Below, piece by piece: positions 14,225-18,575 of a DNA stretch of 18,575 nucleotides (positions are counted from its first letter, which is position 1; each line of letters starts with the position of its first letter). The notes under the pieces were generated by a model, which was given only the letters and a program-made list of their open reading frames with translations, was not told where the DNA came from and did not search any database. The stretch comes from Bacillota bacterium (lineage in GTDB: Bacteria; Bacillota; Dethiobacteria; SKNC01), in the NCBI GenBank assembly GCA_007120745.1, contig SKNC01000015.1, positions 1-18,575 of the forward strand. Reading direction: 5' to 3'. Made by a program: the position numbers and the translations under genes.

Positions 14225-15466
14225 CTAAGCCCTGAACATAACCGCAGCATTTCCTGCTCCCATAATGACCACCAGCAGAATAAAAAATATCAGGCTCACA
14301 GCAACAACTGCCGCAAATATCAACAGCAAACTGTTTCCCATGGTATTTAAACAGTCACACAATGAGTTCTCCCCCAGAGGTTGAATCAAGGCGGAAGAAA
14401 ATTTATAGATAAATACAATAGATATGATTTTCAGCAGGGGAAATACCACGGTTAAAAAAAGAAGTATCATTCCTCCCAAAATCAATCCATTTTTTAATAG
14501 CAATGAAGCACCAATTACTGCATCTAAAGCATCGGCCACCATTCCACCTACCACGGGAACAAATATTCCTGTAACAAATTTTGCCGTACGAAGAGCAACT
14601 CCATCACTTACTGCCCCCGCAATCCCGGAAATAGATAAAATACCCACAAAGATTGTCAGGGAAAAACCCAATATAAATATTGAAGCATCCCGGAAAATTA
14701 AACCCAGTCTGGATATTTTGTAATGTTCTGAGAAGCTGTCCACAAGCAGAAGAACTGTGGCTAAAAAAATCAGTGGAAAAACCAGGTCTTTAATTAAGAG
14801 ACTTAAAAAACTTGCTGAAAAAATAATCACCGGTTGAAATATGGCTGCAGAAGCAAGGCTCCCCAGGGAGGCCAATAGAGTCAGCAGCAGAGGAATTAGG
14901 GCCATGATAAAATCAACCATTCTTCCAATCACAGTGATTCCAATACTGCTGGCCATAACAAAACTCTGGAGGGCAATACTCATCAGAAGAATAAATATAA
15001 TGCCCTGGGCTATGCTGCTCAATCGGGAGCTGCTGAAAGCCTGCTGGAGATTTTTCAACAGTGCGGCAATTACCGCCAGAATCACCAGCCTCCCCATTAA
15101 ATACAGATTTGCCGTTACTTCCCTGAACAAATAACTGAGCAGTCCTTTTATAATTTCCATCAAGTCCAGCCCGGTTTCTTCCCTTCCCCTGATCCAATTA
15201 AAAATATCATTCAGCTCCAGGTGCGGCATATACTCTTCTACTTCACCAGTAATCTCCTGCCAGTATTCTTCGATGGTTTGTATATCCACCACTTCTTTAT
15301 GTTCTTCCCATAATTCATCCTCCAGCCATAATTCATCCTCCAGGGGCATGGCCAGGGCCGGGGTTTGAAAATAAAATATATGTAGAGCAATTACAACTAG
15401 TACTATAAAGACTGTGTAAGGGTTTACCCACCTCATTTTAACCTCTATCTTTCTGTTTCCATGCAT
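14225..15466 (-). CDS. spoIIIAE: stage III sporulation protein AE
   Basis: Polytopic membrane protein of the SpoIIIA complex, 413 residues. From ATG 15466 it has a signal peptide: basic start, hydrophobic core about 18-33, and TPALA before a likely cleavage after residue 39. Many hydrophobic segments follow from about residue 118 to the end. Family segments such as GTKFV-like AKFVTGIFVPVVGGMVADA, SISGIAGAVSDG and KNGLILGG are present. The frame opens further upstream to GTG 15508, but only ATG 15466 has a good ribosome binding site (AGGTGA). Just after the signal peptide the sequence LEDELW occurs twice in tandem. Confidence 0.94.
   Translation of the reverse strand: MHGNRKIEVKMRWVNPYTVFIVLVVIALHIFYFQTPALAMPLEDELWLEDELWEEHKEVVDIQTIEEYWQEITGEVEEYMPHLELNDIFNWIRGREETGLDLMEIIKGLLSYLFREVTANLYLMGRLVILAVIAALLKNLQQAFSSSRLSSIAQGIIFILLMSIALQSFVMASSIGITVIGRMVDFIMALIPLLLTLLASLGSLASAAIFQPVIIFSASFLSLLIKDLVFPLIFLATVLLLVDSFSEHYKISRLGLIFRDASIFILGFSLTIFVGILSISGIAGAVSDGVALRTAKFVTGIFVPVVGGMVADALDAVIGASLLLKNGLILGGMILLFLTVVFPLLKIISIVFIYKFSSALIQPLGENSLCDCLNTMGNSLLLIFAAVVAVSLIFFILLVVIMGAGNAAVMFRA
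15308..15343. repeat. tandem 18-bp duplication in spoIIIAE
   Basis: Two exact copies of an 18-base unit (15308-15325 and 15326-15343) lie head to tail inside spoIIIAE. They encode LEDELW twice, immediately after the predicted signal peptide. The frame is kept. It looks like a recent slippage event in an acidic linker. Confidence 0.85.
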
Positions 15467-15542
15467 GTTCTCACCTGCGTATTGATATTGTGATTTGTGT
15501 TCCCTCACGACTTTGTGCAGTCCCGGTTTTCTTTTTATTTAT

Positions 15543-15929
15543 TCAAGGAATCAAAGAAATGATGGTTTCCAGAACTACCACTACCAGTGGTATGGCTAAA
15601 AATAAAATCATAATTTTCCCTGCAAATTCAATTTTACTGGCGGTTGTCCCCTCTCCGGCATCTCTGCAGACCTGGGCCCCAAACTCTGCAATGTAAGCGA
15701 TCCCAATAATCTTTAAAAGAGTATTTAAATACAAAAGATTAATGTTTGCCCGGACAGTCAGTTCTTCTAATACATGCATCACACTGGCTATATAATTGAG
15801 CAGAGAAAAAAAGATGATTACTCCCACGGCTAAAGATAAAAAGACAGCCAACTCCGGCTTACTTTCTCTCAAAATTAGAATAAAAACAGCGGCCAACAGT
15901 CCCAGAGCTACAACCTGAATAATGGTCAT
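15543..15929 (-). CDS. spoIIIAD: stage III sporulation protein AD
   Basis: Membrane protein of 128 residues from ATG 15929, made almost wholly of four hydrophobic segments. It contains LLKIIGIAYIAEFGAQVCRDAGE and SKIEFAGKIMIL, characteristic of SpoIIIAD. The start is ambiguous: TTG 15938 is only three bases from GGAGG, while ATG 15929 is twelve bases away but matches the family N-terminus (TIIQVVALGLL). Located between spoIIIAC and spoIIIAE. Confidence 0.94.
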   Translation of the reverse strand: MTIIQVVALGLLAAVFILILRESKPELAVFLSLAVGVIIFFSLLNYIASVMHVLEELTVRANINLLYLNTLLKIIGIAYIAEFGAQVCRDAGEGTTASKIEFAGKIMILFLAIPLVVVVLETIISLIP

Positions 15930-15948
15930 AAAAAACAATAACCTCCGG

Positions 15949-16155
15949 TTAATATATGTTAAATATCGTTCTTATGCTGATAAAAAGCTGGTTTATGAGC
16001 TGTATTACCACCATTAACACAATGACTACCCCAACCAGGGTGAGCATTTGGGCCTGCTCTTCTTTATTGGCCTGTTTCAGTACCATGTTGAGAACGGATA
16101 TAAAAATACCAATTCCTGCAATTTTAAAGAGGATGTCCACATTTACTATATCCAT
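15949..16155 (-). CDS. spoIIIAC: stage III sporulation protein AC
   Basis: Very small membrane protein of 68 residues with two transmembrane helices (about 9-26 and 37-58) joined by a short polar loop KQANKEEQAQM. Size, the DILFKIAGIGI opening and the position before spoIIIAD identify SpoIIIAC. ATG 16155 has AAAGGAGAG upstream. Confidence 0.95.
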   Translation of the reverse strand: MDIVNVDILFKIAGIGIFISVLNMVLKQANKEEQAQMLTLVGVVIVLMVVIQLINQLFISIRTIFNIY

Positions 16156-16171
16156 TTATATCTCTCCTTTG

Positions 16172-16693
16172 TTAAATCAACATGAGCACCAGCATCAACC
16201 CGCCGATGACTCCCAAATATCTCCACATTCGTTGGTTTTTGTGCATGGCTTCAAAGGCTTCTTTCTCAACCTGCTCCAGCTGGTGAAGAATCAGGTTAAT
16301 TTGTTTTTCCTGGTGCTGCTGGTCTGATATTCCTAAAAAAGAACTGATGGACAGCAGCAGTTCCAGGTCAATACTTTCCATTGCTGTTTCCGAAAAATGT
16401 TCCTCTATTGTTCTGCGCCACATCTGAGAAAACTCTTCTTCCGGGTTCTCCTCCAGCAGCTGTGCACACCTCAAAAAGAATAAGGAAACAGGCTTATCCA
16501 CTCTGCTGCCAATCTTTGCGAAGGCGAGGGGCACCGGTGTAGCAGTATAGCGAATTTCTGAACTGAGCATATGTAAAGCAACCTGAAGATTCCTTAACTC
16601 CCTGAGTCGTTCCCTGTATTTTTCCGCTTTCATAAATCCTAAAACCGCAGCGGAAGTCAGAATCATAGCTGCTCCCATAATTTTAATCAGCAT
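16172..16693 (-). CDS. spoIIIAB: stage III sporulation protein AB
   Basis: Protein of 173 residues with an N-terminal transmembrane segment (about 3-20), a cytoplasmic helical domain with RLRELRNLQVALHMLSSEI (conserved in the family), and a C-terminal transmembrane helix (YLGVIGGLMLVLMLI). SpoIIIAB resembles GspF/PilC-type secretion platform proteins and is required for SigG activity in the forespore. ATG 16693 has GGTGA upstream. It is 17 bases from the spoIIIAA stop. Confidence 0.95.
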   Translation of the reverse strand: MLIKIMGAAMILTSAAVLGFMKAEKYRERLRELRNLQVALHMLSSEIRYTATPVPLAFAKIGSRVDKPVSLFFLRCAQLLEENPEEEFSQMWRRTIEEHFSETAMESIDLELLLSISSFLGISDQQHQEKQINLILHQLEQVEKEAFEAMHKNQRMWRYLGVIGGLMLVLMLI

Positions 16694-16710
16694 CTCATCA
16701 CCGCTTCTGT

Positions 16711-17679
16711 TTACATAATGTTTTTTGCTCTTTCCTGGTCCCAGATACTTTCCACTGTTCCTACTCCCCTGGTTTTTCCTAGAAACACAATCCTTTGAAA
16801 AACCCTGCTTTCCATGAGCTTCTTTATACCGGGCCTTCCGTGAAGTTCGCTCATTCTGCTGCCGTGAGCTGTGGTAATAATTGAAACACCGGCATTAAGA
16901 GCTTCTTCTACAGCTTCCGCATCCTCAGTCCTGCCAATCTCATCTGTCACCAGCACCTGGGGAGACATGGAACGGATTAACAGCATCATGCCCTGTACTT
17001 TGGGACAACCATCAATTACATCTGTCCTGAGCCCAATATCATTTTGGGGAACCCCCTGGAAACAAGCGGCTATTTCTGAACGCTCATCCACCAGCCCAAT
17101 TTTCACTCCAGGAAATCCACGGCCCGGCATCCCACTGCTTAAAAGCCTGACCAGGTCTCTTAACAGCGTGGTTTTTCCACACTGGGGAGGAGACACAATT
17201 AACGTGTTATATATACGATTGCTTTTTCCCAATATATGAGGGATAACTTTTTCCCCCACCCCAATCACTTCTCGGGATATCCTGATATTAACAGCGGAAA
17301 TAAATTTCTGTAGTTTTATCTTTCCGTCTATGAGAACTGCCCTGCCCACCAACCCTATTCGATGTCCTCCGGCAACTGTCAAATATCCATTCTTCAGTTC
17401 CTCTTCAAAGGCGTAAAGAGAATGGCTGCTAATAATTTGCAAAAGCTTGTGTAAATCCTCTTTTGTTACGTGATAAGCATCCTCTTTTCTTTTTGCCTTA
17501 TTCCCCCCGGCAGTGAGCATAATATCCCCTTCAGACCAAACCAGCATCAAGGGCCTTTGTTCCCTTAAGCGAATTTCTTGAACCTGCTCCAGGAGAACAG
17601 GAGAACACCTTTTAAGAATCGTTCTGATGTCAGCTGATAAAAAGGGCATGATTTGTTTCATTATTAATTTTAAAGACAT
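16711..17679 (-). CDS. spoIIIAA: stage III sporulation protein AA (ATPase)
   Basis: Secretion-type ATPase that is thought to energise the SpoIIIA channel in the mother cell. It has 322 residues. The N-terminal half has VQEIRLREQRPLMLV, FEEELKNGYLTVAGGHRIG and GRAV, all SpoIIIAA features. Walker A is SPPQCGKTT at 163-171, with the first Gly replaced by Ser as can occur in this family, then LLRDLVR. Walker B VLVTDEIGR lies at 242-250, followed by TTAHG near 270. ATG 17679 has AAGGGAG upstream. It is the first gene of the operon and is preceded by a SigE-like promoter. Confidence 0.97.
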   Translation of the reverse strand: MSLKLIMKQIMPFLSADIRTILKRCSPVLLEQVQEIRLREQRPLMLVWSEGDIMLTAGGNKAKRKEDAYHVTKEDLHKLLQIISSHSLYAFEEELKNGYLTVAGGHRIGLVGRAVLIDGKIKLQKFISAVNIRISREVIGVGEKVIPHILGKSNRIYNTLIVSPPQCGKTTLLRDLVRLLSSGMPGRGFPGVKIGLVDERSEIAACFQGVPQNDIGLRTDVIDGCPKVQGMMLLIRSMSPQVLVTDEIGRTEDAEAVEEALNAGVSIITTAHGSRMSELHGRPGIKKLMESRVFQRIVFLGKTRGVGTVESIWDQERAKNIM

Positions 17680-17718
17680 GTCATGCTCCCTTCACTAATA
17701 GTTATTTTAAACAGGACA

Positions 17719-17747
17719 AGAATATGCTTTATTAAAGAAATATATGG
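17719..17747 (-). promoter_or_regulatory. SigE-like promoter for the spoIIIA operon
   Basis: CCATATA (17741-17747), a 14-base spacer and CATATTCT (17719-17726) on the minus strand. Compared with the B. subtilis SigE consensus (KMATATT, 14-15 bases, CATACAHT), five of seven and six of eight positions fit. The spoIIIA operon is a classic SigE target, and this lies between the upstream terminator and spoIIIAA. The start would be near 17711. Confidence 0.55.
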
Positions 17748-17776
17748 CAGAATAGTTCTTTTATTCATTTTTTGAA

Positions 17777-17806
17777 ATAAAAAAACCGGCATCAAAAACG
17801 CCGGTT
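17777..17806 (-). terminator. strong intrinsic terminator after the CD1247-type gene
   Basis: aaccggc (17784-17790) and gccggtt (17800-17806) form a perfect 7-bp GC-rich stem with a 9-base loop. On the minus strand it is followed by a run of T. It ends the efp-side transcription unit before the spoIIIA promoter. Confidence 0.88.
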
Positions 17807-17901
17807 GTTAAAAAATTTTCTAGCTTTTTATTTTTGTTGAACTAGCTTGTAAAAAGACTGGTAATTATTTGTAATGAATAAATGAGGAATTTAGCCGTTA
17901 T

Positions 17902-18333
17902 TTACTCTTGACTTCCTTCATCATCTTCAAGCTCTGCTTCATCTTCTTCCCATAATTCCCCCTGCACAAACACTACTCTGTGACAGCTGGGGCAAAGAAC
18001 CTCTATGTCTTCCTCATCCAGAGTATCACCATCCACATATACGATTTCATGACAATCCGGGCATTCCAGGGAAAACTCTTCAAAGTCTTCCTCATCTTCA
18101 TCAAAAGGCTCCTGGTAAACATCGTCCTCTAAATCCGTCAAATCCTGGTCGATGGCCTCCACATATTCGTACAACTCATCATAATCTTCTTGAAGGTCAT
18201 CCACCACGTCCGTCATCCCTTCCAAAAGAAAGATCATCTGTGCAAACAGCTTTCCCTCCTTTGAATTCTCGTCCAGGTCCAAACCCTCGGAAAGCCCCTT
18301 TAGGTAAGCTAATTTTGCTCTTAAATCATCCAT
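17902..18333 (-). CDS. CD1247-type acidic zinc-ribbon protein
   Basis: Very acidic protein of 143 residues. The N-terminal part (about 1-70) is helical with heptad-like spacing, resembling the CD1247 N-terminal domain of Clostridia. A zinc ribbon follows with CPDC at 91-94 and CPSC at 114-117, and the tail is a string of Glu and Asp. Function is unknown; the zinc ribbon and charge suggest interaction with another protein or with RNA polymerase, which is only a guess. It sits between efp and spoIIIAA, a common position in Peptococcaceae-like genomes. ATG 18333 follows AAAGGAGG. It ends in the terminator at 17777-17806. Confidence 0.85.
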   Translation of the reverse strand: MDDLRAKLAYLKGLSEGLDLDENSKEGKLFAQMIFLLEGMTDVVDDLQEDYDELYEYVEAIDQDLTDLEDDVYQEPFDEDEEDFEEFSLECPDCHEIVYVDGDTLDEEDIEVLCPSCHRVVFVQGELWEEDEAELEDDEGSQE

Positions 18334-18378
18334 AAAACCTCAACCTCCTTTAATATATATTACAATTATATTATTACA

Positions 18379-18575
18379 CTATACTCGTTCCATATACTCT
18401 CCGGTTTTTGTATTAATCCTGACCACATCTCCCACGTTGATAAAAAAAGGCACCTGAATGGTGAGACCGGTTTCCACAACTGCCGGTTTGGACCCACCGG
18501 AAGCAGTATCTCCTTTAAATCCCGGATCTGTTTCCGTAACGGTTAGCTCTACAAAGTTAGGCACCTCTACCCCAA
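18379..18575 (-). CDS. efp: elongation factor P (C-terminal part)
   Basis: Only the last 65 codons are inside the window; the gene continues past the right edge. The sequence VPNFVELTVTETDPGFKGDT, then GGSKPAVVETG and the end VGDVVRINTKTGEYMERV match the OB-fold domains 2-3 of EF-P, the factor that relieves ribosome stalling at polyproline. The in-frame GTG codons near the edge are internal, not starts. Downstream, 45 bases lead to the CD1247-type gene with no terminator, so the two may be co-transcribed. Confidence 0.95.
   Translation of the reverse strand, partial: GVEVPNFVELTVTETDPGFKGDTASGGSKPAVVETGLTIQVPFFINVGDVVRINTKTGEYMERV

Noticed and set aside
15467..15508. GTG start for SpoIIIAE 14 codons upstream
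   Set aside because: No ribosome binding site, and it would place a polar extension ahead of a normal signal peptide.

Overview
This window looks like a chromosomal core region of an endospore-forming, probably anaerobic, Clostridia-type Firmicute of moderate GC. Evidence: a complete spoIIIA cluster, paired Asp23/AmaP/DUF2273 genes, an efp / CD1247-domain / spoIIIAA order typical of Peptococcaceae-like lineages, frequent TTG and GTG starts with strong AGGAGG-type ribosome binding sites, and an OLE RNA locus. Every gene I accept is on the minus strand, so transcription runs from right to left. No mobile element, CRISPR array, tRNA or rRNA gene was seen. Species cannot be told from the sequence.

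Reading in transcription order (right to left): the 3' end of efp, then a zinc-ribbon CD1247-type gene ending in a strong intrinsic terminator (17777-17806). Next comes a SigE-like promoter (17719-17747) and spoIIIAA-AB-AC-AD-AE-AF-AG-AH, the eight-gene operon for the mother-cell side of the forespore feeding channel. A good sigma-A promoter (12328-12356) then starts a housekeeping unit: asp23, a strong hairpin, amaP, DUF2273, nusB, a Kae1/TsaD-like paralog, two adjacent divergent folD paralogs, and a terminator-like hairpin (7466-7501).

A second sigma-A promoter (7424-7452) drives ispA. A third (6405-6433) lies just after ispA and starts a gene-free stretch of about 600 bases with extensive RNA structure, including a perfect 9-bp helix joining its two ends. 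Its position between ispA and a small four-helix membrane protein gene, followed by dxs, tlyA, nadK and recN, is the classic setting of the OLE (ornate, large, extremophilic) RNA and its partner OapA. This is the most notable system in the window. It is a known but poorly understood class, linked in Bacillus halodurans to membrane association and to alcohol, cold and Mg2+ stress.

Functional themes: isoprenoid precursor synthesis (dxs, ispA), one-carbon metabolism (folD x2), RNA modification and transcription (tlyA, nusB), NADP supply (nadK), DNA repair (recN, cut by the left edge), envelope stress (asp23/amaP) and sporulation. Departures from the usual gene order are the absence of xseA/xseB before ispA and of argR before recN. 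The two FolD proteins have lost different canonical active-site residues.
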